Source: DATCZB01 sp035513215 (GTDB lineage Bacteria > Pseudomonadota > Gammaproteobacteria > Steroidobacterales > Rariloculaceae). Taken from it: 37,613 nucleotides of DNA. The notes under the pieces are model-generated. The model was not told the DNA's origin and searched no databases. It saw only the letters and a list, made by a program, of their open reading frames with translations. This document shows, piece by piece, positions 24,930 to 32,478 of the stretch. The stretch is taken from positions 1 through 37,613 of the forward strand of contig DATKCK010000113.1 in assembly GCA_035513215.1 (NCBI GenBank), read 5' to 3'. The first letter of the stretch is position 1, and each line of letters begins with the position of its first letter. A program made the translations under genes and the position numbers.

Positions 24930-26309
24930 CTAGCCGGCTTCTCGCGCGGCGCGCGAAAGCGATGCCTGCGATCCTATCGTTACCGAGTCGCCGCGTCCGA
25001 TCGCGAAGTACTTGAAGCCGAGCTGGCGCATCAGCTTCGGATCGTACAGGTTCCGCCCATCGAAAATGACCGGTGATGCGAGCTTTCGCCTGAGCGTATC
25101 GAAGTCGGGGCTCCGGAATTCGCGCCATTCCGTGACGATGGCAAGCACATCCGCGCCCTCGACCGCGCTTTCGGCGCTCGTGCAGATCTCGAGATCGGGC
25201 CGGTCGCCGTAGATTTCCCTCGCGACGTCGGCAGCGACGGGGTCGTAGGCCCGCACGCGCGTGCCCGCGGCCCAGAGGGCCTCGATCAGCACGCGGCTCG
25301 ACGCTTCGCGCATGTCGTCCGTGTTGGGCTTGAACGCGAGCCCCCATACGGCGACGGTCTTGTCGTCGAGCCTGCCGTCGAAGTGCGCCTCGATCTTCCT
25401 GAACAGACTCTGCTTCTGGCGCTGATTGACGCCTTCGACGGCACTCAGTAATTGCTCCGGATAGCCGACGACGCGTGCTGCTGCCACCAGCGCCTTGATG
25501 TCCTTCGGAAAGCAGGAGCCGCCGTAGCCGCAGCCCGGATAGATGAACTCGTAGCCGATCCGCGGATCCGAGCCGATGCCGACACGAACCTGCTCTATGT
25601 CGGCTCCGGTAAGCTCGGCGAGGTTCGCGATCTCGTTCATGAAGCTGATTTTCGTCGCGAGCAGGGCATTCGCGGCGTACTTCGTCAGCTCGGCTGAACG
25701 CACATCCATGACGATGGTCCTGTCATGGCTGCGGTTGAACGGCTCATAGAGCGTGCGCAGTAGCTCGGCCGTTCTTGGGTTGTCCGTGCCGATCACGATG
25801 CGGTCGGGCTTCATGAAATCCCCGACCGCCGCGCCTTCCTTCAGGAACTCCGGATTGGAAACGACATCGAACTCGACATCGGCCTGCCGCGCGCGCAGTG
25901 CCTTCGCGATCTCGGCCTTGACCGCATCGCCCGTGCCGACCGGAACCGTGGACTTGTTGACGACGATCCTGTAGTCATCCAGATGCTCGCCGATCGAGCG
26001 CGCCACGGTCAGCACATGAGCGAGGTCGGCGGAACCGTCCTCCTCCGGCGGCGTGCCGACGCAGACGAACTGGAACAGACCGTGGGCAACACCGGCCGCC
26101 ACGTCGGTGCTGAAGCTTAGCCGTCCGGCCTCGATCGAGCTCTCGATCAAACGTTCGAGGCCCGGCTCGAAGATCGGGACTTCGCCACGCGCAAGCCGCT
26201 CGATCTTGTCCGCGTCGATGTCGATGCACAGAACGTGATTGCCGGCTTCGGCCAGGCAAGCGCCCGTAACCAGACCTACGTATCCGGAACCGAAGATTGT
26301 TACGCGCAT
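24930..26309 (-). CDS. ugd: UDP-glucose 6-dehydrogenase
   Basis: The product is 459 residues. The NAD motif GSGYVGLVTGACLAE opens the protein. Other canonical blocks are NKSTVPVGTGD, NPEFLKEGAAVGDFMKPDRIVIG, and SAELTKYAANALLATKISFMNEIANL. The catalytic Cys lies in YGGSCFPKDIKAL, and VAVWGLAFKPNTDDMREA follows. It oxidises UDP-glucose to UDP-glucuronate with two NAD, supplying uronic acid for the polymer. It is first in the minus-strand sugar-nucleotide unit. The 170-nt gap to the tRNA gene holds its promoter, but no convincing hexamer pair was found. CCCGGG-AGG-CCCGGG lies in that gap near 26384-26398. Confidence 0.95.
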   Translation of the reverse strand: MRVTIFGSGYVGLVTGACLAEAGNHVLCIDIDADKIERLARGEVPIFEPGLERLIESSIEAGRLSFSTDVAAGVAHGLFQFVCVGTPPEEDGSADLAHVLTVARSIGEHLDDYRIVVNKSTVPVGTGDAVKAEIAKALRARQADVEFDVVSNPEFLKEGAAVGDFMKPDRIVIGTDNPRTAELLRTLYEPFNRSHDRTIVMDVRSAELTKYAANALLATKISFMNEIANLAELTGADIEQVRVGIGSDPRIGYEFIYPGCGYGGSCFPKDIKALVAAARVVGYPEQLLSAVEGVNQRQKQSLFRKIEAHFDGRLDDKTVAVWGLAFKPNTDDMREASSRVLIEALWAAGTRVRAYDPVAADVAREIYGDRPDLEICTSAESAVEGADVLAIVTEWREFRSPDFDTLRRKLASPVIFDGRNLYDPKLMRQLGFKYFAIGRGDSVTIGSQASLSRAAREAG

Positions 26310-26479
26310 GACGACCTCGAACCTGGCGGAATTACAAGCTTATTACATCGCAGGGCATGATTCCGAGACTCCGTCTGCACTCCCCGGGAGGCCCGGGATA
26401 CCTCGCTGCCGCGAATGGCTGGTCGCCGGGCAAATGGACCCTGAGTCGTTTATGATGGCCGCGTTCGATTCGCGGGCGG

Positions 26480-26554
26480 GGGCGATTAGCTCAGCGGGAG
26501 AGCGCTGCTTTCACACAGCAGAGGTCACTGGTTCAATCCCAGTATCGCCCACCA
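26480..26554 (+). tRNA. tRNA-Val (anticodon CAC)
   Basis: This is a 75-nt cloverleaf with acceptor GGGCGAT pairing with ATCGCCC, D arm GCTC/GAGC, and anticodon arm CTGCT/AGCAG around TTCACAC (anticodon CAC, codon GUG). The variable loop is AGGTC, the T arm is ACTGG/CCAGT with loop TTCAATC, the discriminator is A, and the CCA is encoded. A TATGAT -10-like box lies at 26451-26456. No integrase or repeated 3' end is seen nearby. Confidence 0.96.
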
Positions 26555-26649
26555 TCCTCGTTCGGCACCTCTGTGGGCACACCTGCCATGCCGTCTCGCC
26601 GAACGTCGAAAATTCTTACAGATTCCTGCAATTACATAATTCAGCTCGA

Positions 26650-26709
26650 TTGACTGCTCCGATCGCGTTGCTATTCTGCATCGCGACTGATGATCTTTGA
26701 CCGTAGGAG
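26650..26709 (+). promoter_or_regulatory. Probable sigma70 promoter and ribosome-binding site of the first Tat-leader small protein
   Basis: TTGACT at 26650-26655 and TATTCT at 26672-26677 are 16 bp apart. AGGAG at 26705-26709 lies 9 nt before the ATG at 26719. The implied leader is about 35 nt. A TTGACG/TAAGCT pair with the same 16-bp spacing precedes the second small protein at 28437. Confidence 0.55.
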
Positions 26710-26718
26710 CGGCTGATT

Positions 26719-26955
26719 ATGGCTAGTGAAAAATCACAAGACACGATGGAGCAGGTGGAAGATTCACGCCGCGACTTCCTCAAGAAAGCGGCCCAGGTTG
26801 CGGTCTACACGCCGCCCGCGATGCTGATCATGTCGCGGCCCAGCTACGCGACATTCAACAAGACCGGCGGCCAGGATACGTATACGCATACGTCCAGCAG
26901 CTACAGCGGGTTCTTCTCCCGTTTGTTCCGCAGTATCGCGAGCTGGTTCCATTGA
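26719..26955 (+). CDS. Small Tat-leader protein 1, probable substrate of the PqqD-kinase system
   Basis: The product is 78 residues with a well-placed AGGAG. After an acidic N-terminus comes a Tat-type motif SRRDFLKKA (R17, R18), a short hydrophobic stretch AVYTPPAML at 28-36 and a possible cleavage site PSYA-TF at residue 44. The remaining 34 residues contain NKTGG, then a Ser/Thr/Tyr-rich stretch (DTYTHTSSSYS) and an amphipathic aromatic/basic end (FFSRLFRSIASWFH). I do not recognise a named family. It is homologous to the 28437-28706 protein: the leader, the K[T/S]GG motif and the FxxRxxR end all match. It may be a precursor that is modified by the PqqD-HprK fusion and exported by Tat (inference). 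A strong terminator follows at 27011-27049. Confidence 0.78.
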   Translation: MASEKSQDTMEQVEDSRRDFLKKAAQVAVYTPPAMLIMSRPSYATFNKTGGQDTYTHTSSSYSGFFSRLFRSIASWFH

Positions 26956-27010
26956 TGACCGGGTAGGTCGGCCGCGCGATCCGGGCCGACTCAACCGTTT
27001 ACGCCTGCCG

Positions 27011-27049
27011 ACACCCGCGCCGAGCGCATCGTCGCGGGTGTTTTTGTTT
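27011..27049 (+). terminator. Rho-independent terminator after small protein 1
   Basis: A 9-bp perfect stem ACACCCGCG (27011-27019) and CGCGGGTGT (27033-27041), with a 13-nt loop, is followed directly by TTTTTGTTT. It ends the first small-protein transcript and separates it from the PqqD-kinase gene, which must be read by leakage or by its own promoter. Confidence 0.88.
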
Positions 27050-27135
27050 GCGCATTTCCAGCCCTCGGCGCGACCTCAGGCGCCCTTTTTCGCTCGAAAT
27101 TGCCGTCGAAGTTCTTTACAGATAACCTGTCCGCA

Positions 27136-28359
27136 ATGCCGGAGAACGCAACCTTCAGCCCGGCCCCGACCGTGGAGAGCCACGAGCTCGACTCCGACAC
27201 GGTCCTGTTCAATCGCGAGAACGGGCGAATTTTCGTCCTCAACGAAACGGCGGCATTCATCTGGGATGCGCTGAAGCACGGGCTCGACTACGGCGACATT
27301 GCCGATCGCGTCGCCGAACAGGCCGGCGTGGACCGCGCTCAGGTCGTCGCCGACTGCGCCGCCCTCGCCGGCCAGTGGAGAGAAGCCGGACTGGAAGCTG
27401 GTTACCCCGCGCCGGACGCCGATACCGGGCACGAGCCCGATCTGCCGTCGGGCATGTCGATCCTTCTCGGATCCGCGCGCCATCATCCGTTGCGCGCCGC
27501 TGGCCACGAGCAGCGGCTTTTTCGCATCGCCGACCTCAGGCTGGCCTTGAGCGCCCCGCGCGACGCGTTCGATCTGTTCGACGGCGTGCTGGATCACTTG
27601 TCCGAGGCCACGATTCCGGCCGAAGCCCCGGTCGCGCTCGGGCTGGAAAAGCGAGACGGCGACTGGGTGCTGCTGCTCGAGGGCGTACCGCTTACCGGCT
27701 GCAACGACGATGCGAAGCTCGCGCCGATGATCCACGCGACAGTGCTTCACTTGAGCTACGCGGTCTCACGAAGCCGTCTGTCGATTCACGGCGCCGCCGT
27801 CTTTGCCGGAGACCGGTGCGCCTTGCTTCCGGGCAAGCCCGGGGCCGGGAAGTCGACGCTTACCGCGGCGCTGGTGGCGTCGGGCCTCGGTTACTGCACC
27901 GACGACTTCGCGATGCTCGACGGCGATCCTCTGATGCTGCGGGGCATACCGCTTTGCATCGGCCTCAAGGAAGGGTCCTGGCCATTGCTTCGGGCGTCGA
28001 TACCTTCCCTGACTACGCTGCCGATACGCCTGCGCGAAGACGGCCAACAGGTGCGTTATCTCGCCCCCGTCGCAGAGCGTATCGCAAGCCCCGAGGAACG
28101 CTTCCGCGCGGCTGCCATCGTGTTTCCCCGTATCGTCGAGAACCAGCCCTGCCGCCTCGATCCGCTGCCGCGAAGCGCGGCCCTGCTGCGCATCGCCGAA
28201 GGGGGCTATCACCTGCTGGGCGGCCTCGACGCGGAAACATTCGAAGCGATGCTGACCTGGGTGCGATCGCTCGACTGCTACGAGCTCAGCTATTCGGCGC
28301 TCAAAGAAGCCGTCGCTGCCGTCAGCGGCCTGCTGAAGCGGGATTCCGAGGCGACATAA
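27136..28359 (+). CDS. PqqD-like domain fused to HPr-kinase-related P-loop kinase
   Basis: The product is 407 residues from ATG 27136; no strong ribosome-binding site is seen, and TTG 27100 is an alternative. Residues about 13-90 are PqqD-like (HELDSDTVLFNRENGRIFVLNETAAFIWDAL, then a helical end VVADCAALAGQWREAGL). PqqD/RRE domains bind leader peptides in peptide-modifying pathways. From about residue 215 it resembles HPr kinase: SIHGAAVFAGDRCALLPG, then the P-loop GKPGAGKSTL and YCTDDFAMLD. The C-terminal part is less conserved. To my knowledge HprK-related kinase A and PqqD-type proteins are known as separate or fused partners. The natural reading is a kinase or phosphotransferase that captures a small protein through its PqqD domain. 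Two such small proteins flank it. Confidence 0.86.
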   Translation: MPENATFSPAPTVESHELDSDTVLFNRENGRIFVLNETAAFIWDALKHGLDYGDIADRVAEQAGVDRAQVVADCAALAGQWREAGLEAGYPAPDADTGHEPDLPSGMSILLGSARHHPLRAAGHEQRLFRIADLRLALSAPRDAFDLFDGVLDHLSEATIPAEAPVALGLEKRDGDWVLLLEGVPLTGCNDDAKLAPMIHATVLHLSYAVSRSRLSIHGAAVFAGDRCALLPGKPGAGKSTLTAALVASGLGYCTDDFAMLDGDPLMLRGIPLCIGLKEGSWPLLRASIPSLTTLPIRLREDGQQVRYLAPVAERIASPEERFRAAAIVFPRIVENQPCRLDPLPRSAALLRIAEGGYHLLGGLDAETFEAMLTWVRSLDCYELSYSALKEAVAAVSGLLKRDSEAT

Positions 28360-28369
28360 TCCTGAAAAA

Positions 28370-28397
28370 TTGACGACTTGCGTCACAGTGTTAAGCT
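28370..28397 (+). promoter_or_regulatory. Possible promoter of the second Tat-leader small protein
   Basis: TTGACG at 28370-28375 and TAAGCT at 28392-28397 are 16 bp apart. The -10 match is weak. The pair starts 11 bases after the kinase stop, so the second small protein may be read both from here and by read-through. Confidence 0.35.
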
Positions 28398-28436
28398 ACT
28401 GGTCGAGACGATAAGAAGGGTCCACGGAGCCGTCGA

Positions 28437-28706
28437 ATGTCACGCGAAAAAGAACAACTGGAAACCGGTGATCGGATGGGAACTTCCAGGCGGAAATTCC
28501 TCGAGGCAGCCGGCAGGATCGCGGTCTATACGCCGCCGGCAATGCTGGCGATGTCGCAGCCGAGCTTTGCCGAGATTCAGAAGAGCGGCGGCGCCGCGAG
28601 CTACCCGACCTCGACGCTGTCGTTGCAACGGCAGGATGTGGCCTGTACGAACCGTGACGGGCCTGAAACGAAGAACTTCGTGGCGCGCTTCTGCCGGATC
28701 TTCTGA
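28437..28706 (+). CDS. Small Tat-leader protein 2, homologue of small protein 1
   Basis: The product is 89 residues. GGAG ends about 8 nt before the ATG; an internal ATG at 28476 is a less likely start. It carries the motif SRRKFLEAA (R18, R19), AVYTPPAML at residues 29-37, a possible cleavage PSFA-EI at 45, then EIQKSGGAASYPTSTLS. The end is NFVARFCRIF with two cysteines (C70, C86), which protein 1 lacks. Identity with protein 1 is concentrated in the leader and the K[S/T]GG segment, while the core diverges, as expected for precursors sharing one modifying enzyme. No named family is recognised. The stop is 5 bp from the convergent lipoprotein stop at 28712. Confidence 0.76.
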   Translation: MSREKEQLETGDRMGTSRRKFLEAAGRIAVYTPPAMLAMSQPSFAEIQKSGGAASYPTSTLSLQRQDVACTNRDGPETKNFVARFCRIF

Positions 28707-28711
28707 CTGGG

Positions 28712-29443
28712 CTATTGCACGCTGATCGTTACGGGATCTGAGAGGTCGCTTTCCAACCCGTTCGTATCGACCGTCGAGGCGGCGATGTGATACGAAGCCG
28801 GCAGCAGGTTGTCGATGACGTACGCGGTGATTCCTCCGCCCTGAACGAGGACCGAGTTGGTATAGGTCTCCGGCGACGTGCCCCAATGAATCCTGTGTCC
28901 GTGAATATTCGTCAGCGGGCTTCCGTCGGTTCGCTCTGTCGCCGGCATCCACGAAATTACGACCGAGCCCGAGGCCGTCACCACGACTTCGATCGTGAAC
29001 GAGCCTAGGCGAGACGTCTTCTCCCCGTCCGACACTTCTATGTCGACGTTGGCATAGCTGCCGGCGTCCGCTGCCGACGGCATTCCGGCCAGGCGTCCGT
29101 TCGTCGCATTGAAGACAGCCCAGCGAGGCAGATTGATCGCCCGGAACGAAAGCGGATCGCCTTCGGGATCTCCGGCTCCCGGCCTGAAGGCGTACTGCTC
29201 GCCCGCCATCGCCTTTCGCGGCGGCGTGCCGCTGATCCACGGCGCCAGATTCTGGATCACCGGCGGGTTGGAGCCCCCGGAGCCGCCCGACGTGATCGTC
29301 TGCGGCTCTGCGGAATCCTCCTCCGGTTCCGAATCGTCGCCGCAGCCAGCCATTGCCATGGCCGCAGACACGATGAGGGCTATCGCGCACGAGCGGCGCA
29401 ATGCCGGAACAGCTTCGAATTTAGCCGACGTCCTGGTTGTCAT
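28712..29443 (-). CDS. Lipoprotein with putative Ig (He_PIG) and fibronectin type III-like domains
   Basis: The product is 243 residues from ATG 29443; TTG 29458 is an alternative. The lipoprotein signal has RRSCAIALIVSAAMAMAGC with the lipidated Cys at 34. A Ser/Gly/Glu-rich linker follows, then a He_PIG-type Ig domain (GDPLSFRAINLPRWAVFNATNGRLAGMPSAADAGSY). An FN3-like domain follows (GSVVISWMPATERTDGSPL, YHIAASTVDTNGLESDLSDP). It should be membrane-anchored and face the periplasm or surface, perhaps binding glycan or other proteins. It is clearly homologous to the lipoprotein at 35071-35775. It converges on small protein 2 with a 5-bp gap. Confidence 0.8.
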   Translation of the reverse strand: MTTRTSAKFEAVPALRRSCAIALIVSAAMAMAGCGDDSEPEEDSAEPQTITSGGSGGSNPPVIQNLAPWISGTPPRKAMAGEQYAFRPGAGDPEGDPLSFRAINLPRWAVFNATNGRLAGMPSAADAGSYANVDIEVSDGEKTSRLGSFTIEVVVTASGSVVISWMPATERTDGSPLTNIHGHRIHWGTSPETYTNSVLVQGGGITAYVIDNLLPASYHIAASTVDTNGLESDLSDPVTISVQ

Positions 29444-29889
29444 CGTGACCGCTGACAACGCGACATCGGTGCCAAGAGCACTTGAGTTTCTTTCACTGGC
29501 GACCCCGCTGTCTCAGATAAAGTTCCGGACCGGTAGTTTTGCGTCCTCACCTTGCGATGAGTTTGCCCTTTACAGTCGAGTCGACTATCTCAGACGAAAC
29601 GCCCGCGCTCAAACGCGTCGTCAAGCGCGCGATGCACGAATGAATCGAGCTGCGCGACCGAAGCATGAAGCGAAACGGGAATCCGTGACGCGAGTCGAAG
29701 TTCGGATTCGACGAACTGCGAGCGTCGTCACAGGAAGGAGCGCCAACACGGCGTCGGCGACGATTCGATGTGCTCGAGCCGATCGGCACGACGCGATCGA
29801 TTTACGGGCGGGAAGCGTGTCCGATCGGCCTTATGTCGAATTTTTGGCGCGCACGGCCCTGTCGCTGCGCGGCGACAGGGCAAGCTCGA
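29444..29889. other. 446-bp stretch without a supported gene; contains a 10-bp perfect hairpin
   Basis: Open frames here have no family features or starts with ribosome sites. A perfect hairpin GCCCTGTCGC (29856-29865) with GCGACAGGGC (29872-29881) lies just past the stop of the minus-strand gene at 29890. It lacks a T-tract on either strand, so it may be a processing or weak termination signal. The rest probably carries the promoter of the lipoprotein gene. Confidence 0.5.
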
Positions 29890-30819
29890 TCATTGATCGC
29901 GAGGTCGCGCCGGTCGTCGCCTCGAGCCGCGCTGCCACAGCCGTCGTTTATATGCAAGCAACGCGCCCGCGGCGGCGCTGTATGCGCCTCGCGACAATCG
30001 AACGAGAGGGCTGCGCGCGGCCTTGACCGGATGCCAGAGCTTGTTCGGCTCATCGCCCGCTTTCGCGATCACCGGTCGATACACGAAAGTCCCGGGCGAG
30101 AGCGAGTCACCGGCCAGGGTATTGCGGTAATAGCGATTCGTATGGCCCGGGCGGACGAATTCTCCGTCACCGCCGATGTCCTCGATCCGCAAGCCCAGGT
30201 TGTACAACAGCGTCGGCATCACGCCTTCCATATGACCGCTGCAACCTCGTAAACCGGCGTCATGAAGGACGGCGAGCGCTCGGTGGGAAACTCTGTAGAT
30301 CGGGAAAAACCCGCGAAGCCGTTCGTATGAGTCGGGAGCCAGTATCGGTACGTGCACCCCGCCCCAGTGGTCCCAGCCGGGAGAATCTTCGAAGCGCCTC
30401 AGCGAAGTTCCGAGCAAGTCGGCGTCGTTATCGTCGAATGCCGCGAACAACTCTCGCCAGCTTCCGGTGAAGCGCACGTCGTATTCAACGAGCCAGTAGT
30501 ATCGATAGCCGGGATGGCTGAGATAAAACAACAGCAGCGGCAGATCGGCATTCCCGAGTTTCAGATTGCGGCGGCCGGATCGACCGATCGCGAGCCCCTG
30601 TCGCTGTGGATAACCGAGCCCGATGAGGTCGTCGATGACGAAGCGGATCTCGCGCAATCCACGCGGGCGGCGCGCCAAAGTCAGGCTCGGCTGCGTGCGG
30701 TCCGACAACAGGAACACGTCGTAAGCGGCACCGCAGTCGCGAAGCATGTCGGCGCAGTGCCGCATCAGCGACCGATCGTCGAAATGGCTGAGAATCACGA
30801 TCCCGGTTCTATCGGTCAT
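29890..30819 (-). CDS. Putative glycosyltransferase-like protein (DUF3405-like)
   Basis: The product is 309 residues from ATG 30819 (MTDRTGIVILSHFDDRSL); the frame is open to 30855. It starts like a GT-A fold, with VILSHFDD and YDVFLLSD. At about residues 105-118 it has YYWLVEYDVRFTGSW, where EYD resembles a DXD metal site. Later come GWDHWGGVHVPI and RGFFPIYRVSHRAL. No transmembrane helix or signal peptide is seen. This pattern resembles DUF3405-type proteins, thought to be glycosyltransferases but not well characterised. It could add a sugar to the repeat unit. It lies 54 nt after the phosphodiesterase-like gene on the same strand, possibly in one transcript with the sulfate-activation genes. 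Confidence 0.6.
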   Translation of the reverse strand: MTDRTGIVILSHFDDRSLMRHCADMLRDCGAAYDVFLLSDRTQPSLTLARRPRGLREIRFVIDDLIGLGYPQRQGLAIGRSGRRNLKLGNADLPLLLFYLSHPGYRYYWLVEYDVRFTGSWRELFAAFDDNDADLLGTSLRRFEDSPGWDHWGGVHVPILAPDSYERLRGFFPIYRVSHRALAVLHDAGLRGCSGHMEGVMPTLLYNLGLRIEDIGGDGEFVRPGHTNRYYRNTLAGDSLSPGTFVYRPVIAKAGDEPNKLWHPVKAARSPLVRLSRGAYSAAAGALLAYKRRLWQRGSRRRPARPRDQ

Positions 30820-30873
30820 CGTATCACTGCGGCTCCTTTGCAGGCGGCGACGCATCCGTACGACCGGGCACCA

Positions 30874-32367
30874 TCAACTTCCCGTCGACGCGATTTCCTT
30901 TATCGGTCGGCCATCGAGCCCGGGTAACGGCACGCCCAGCAATGCAGCGATCGTCGGTGCGACATCGACCACGCGCGGCTTCGTTCTGAGCTCGCCTGCC
31001 GTGACGCCTGCGCACCGGGCGATCAGCATCGCATTCGGGCTGTGATCGCCGGTACGGCCCCACGGGAGCGCATGCTCGATCCGCCCCACGCGCGGGGATT
31101 CGACAGCCTCGAACGGCGACTGGCGATTCCAGACCACGAACAAATCCGGCATCGCATCGAGGCGTTCCCCCTGGAGCTCCCTGGCGACGCGAACGACGCG
31201 GCTGACGACGGGGATCCCGGTCGCCGGGTTCACGAGCTCCATCATCGCTTCGCTCAGTTCGTCGCAGACGGCATCGTATTCGCTCGGAGCAACCTGGCCG
31301 GAAGGTTCACGCCCTTTCAGATTGATCCGGATCGCGCCGCTATTCTCATTGTGGCCGAGCGCAAAGTACCGTCTGCGGCTTCGCTTGTACGCGAGAAGAC
31401 ACCGGTCTGCCAGGCCCGCTGCCCTGATCACGGCCGCCGGGAACCGACGCGAGCGCAGCCGCTTCGCGATGCCGCTCGAAACAGGCGCGCGGTTTCCGTC
31501 AAGGCGGTCCAGGATAGCCGGAAGTATCTGGTTGGCCGTGTAGTTCGGTCCCATGCCGAGCCCAATGAAAACGATGACCGCGGCCTCCGGATCGGCACAG
31601 GCGACCAGTTTGCCGATAGCGGCGTCTTTTGCCGCGTATACGGCCTTCAGCGGATCACCGTGCTTTTCAAGCCACGCCGCGTCGAATCTGCGATGGCGGG
31701 GATCGTGCAAGTGCCAGGCCACGTGGCCGATGTCGTGCGCCTCTGTGAACGCGGTTGCCGCAAAGTCCCAGGAATTTCCGGAGATAACTTCGGCGACGAG
31801 CTCCTGCTTCTGGCGTATGCGCTCGATGAGCTTGTCCAGCAGCCAGCTGATCGAGTCGCCGTCCTTGCCCACGCGGTCGCTGTTTCCGCCAATGGGGTCG
31901 TCACCGAAGCGCTCGCGGACATCGTCGACGAACTCCTTCGGATGCCCTCGCATCGGGCCATAGCGATCGTGGATGTACCAGTCGATCAGACAAGGGCCGT
32001 TCAAGCTGTCCGTGGATGGCGAGTAGGGCAAGTCGAGCACTGCGACCCGACGCCCGGCGTCGCTAAGCGTCTGCCAGAATGCCGGGTAACGCAAATCGGT
32101 ATCGACGTCGAACACCTGCTTGCGGTAACTCCTCTCGTGCAACTGGCGCCTGAAATAGCGGCCATGGCGAGCCGGCGTGACGCCGGTGACCAGGGTCGGC
32201 CACACCGCACCGTCTCCCATGCCCGGCAACGTCTCCACATCGCCGGAGACGCCTTCGCGGCAGAGTCGCGCCAGCGACGGCAGCGAACCATCCCGCATCC
32301 AGCAACGGATGAGCTCCGGCTCTACGCCGTCCATGCCGATAAACAGCACGGGGCGCCCGCTTGTCAT
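30874..32367 (-). CDS. Alkaline phosphatase-superfamily (type I phosphodiesterase-like) protein with altered metal site
   Basis: The product is 497 residues. The family start is VLFIGMDGVEPELIRCWMRDG, with metal Asp and PSLARL. The nucleophile region MGDGAVWPTLVTGVTPARHG holds the expected Thr. Other conserved parts are EAHDIGHVAWHLHD (Asp and His ligands), RTGDHSPNAML (His) and VVDVAPTIAALLGV. The segment that usually reads DHG or HGMGPN is IGLGMGPN, so at least one expected metal ligand is lacking. Relatives in polysaccharide loci are annotated as nucleotide pyrophosphatase/phosphodiesterase. The substrate is unknown, and activity is uncertain because of the changed site. No signal peptide is seen. 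Confidence 0.78.
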   Translation of the reverse strand: MTSGRPVLFIGMDGVEPELIRCWMRDGSLPSLARLCREGVSGDVETLPGMGDGAVWPTLVTGVTPARHGRYFRRQLHERSYRKQVFDVDTDLRYPAFWQTLSDAGRRVAVLDLPYSPSTDSLNGPCLIDWYIHDRYGPMRGHPKEFVDDVRERFGDDPIGGNSDRVGKDGDSISWLLDKLIERIRQKQELVAEVISGNSWDFAATAFTEAHDIGHVAWHLHDPRHRRFDAAWLEKHGDPLKAVYAAKDAAIGKLVACADPEAAVIVFIGLGMGPNYTANQILPAILDRLDGNRAPVSSGIAKRLRSRRFPAAVIRAAGLADRCLLAYKRSRRRYFALGHNENSGAIRINLKGREPSGQVAPSEYDAVCDELSEAMMELVNPATGIPVVSRVVRVARELQGERLDAMPDLFVVWNRQSPFEAVESPRVGRIEHALPWGRTGDHSPNAMLIARCAGVTAGELRTKPRVVDVAPTIAALLGVPLPGLDGRPIKEIASTGS

Positions 32368-32478
32368 GCAGTGCCCTCTTGATGACTCGATCTGATGTTG
32401 CGTTGTCCGAACGGGCGGGATTCTAGCGTCTTTCGTCGCACGCTGCCCGTGCGTAACGTCACGAATGCAGCTACTGCA

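Noticed and set aside
26480..26554. tRNA-Val as an integration site of a genomic island
   Set aside because: No integrase, no second copy of the tRNA 3' end and no composition shift could be seen within the window.
26239..26700. 153-residue frame over the tRNA
   Set aside because: It crosses a complete tRNA-Val gene and has no features.
29856..29881. 10-bp hairpin as a Rho-independent terminator
   Set aside because: There is no T-tract on either strand after the stem, so only a hairpin is reported.
29109..30026. 305-residue plus-strand frame spanning the gap at 29444-29889
   Set aside because: It overlaps two real genes, is Arg/Ala-rich and has no family features; no small gene in the gap is supported.
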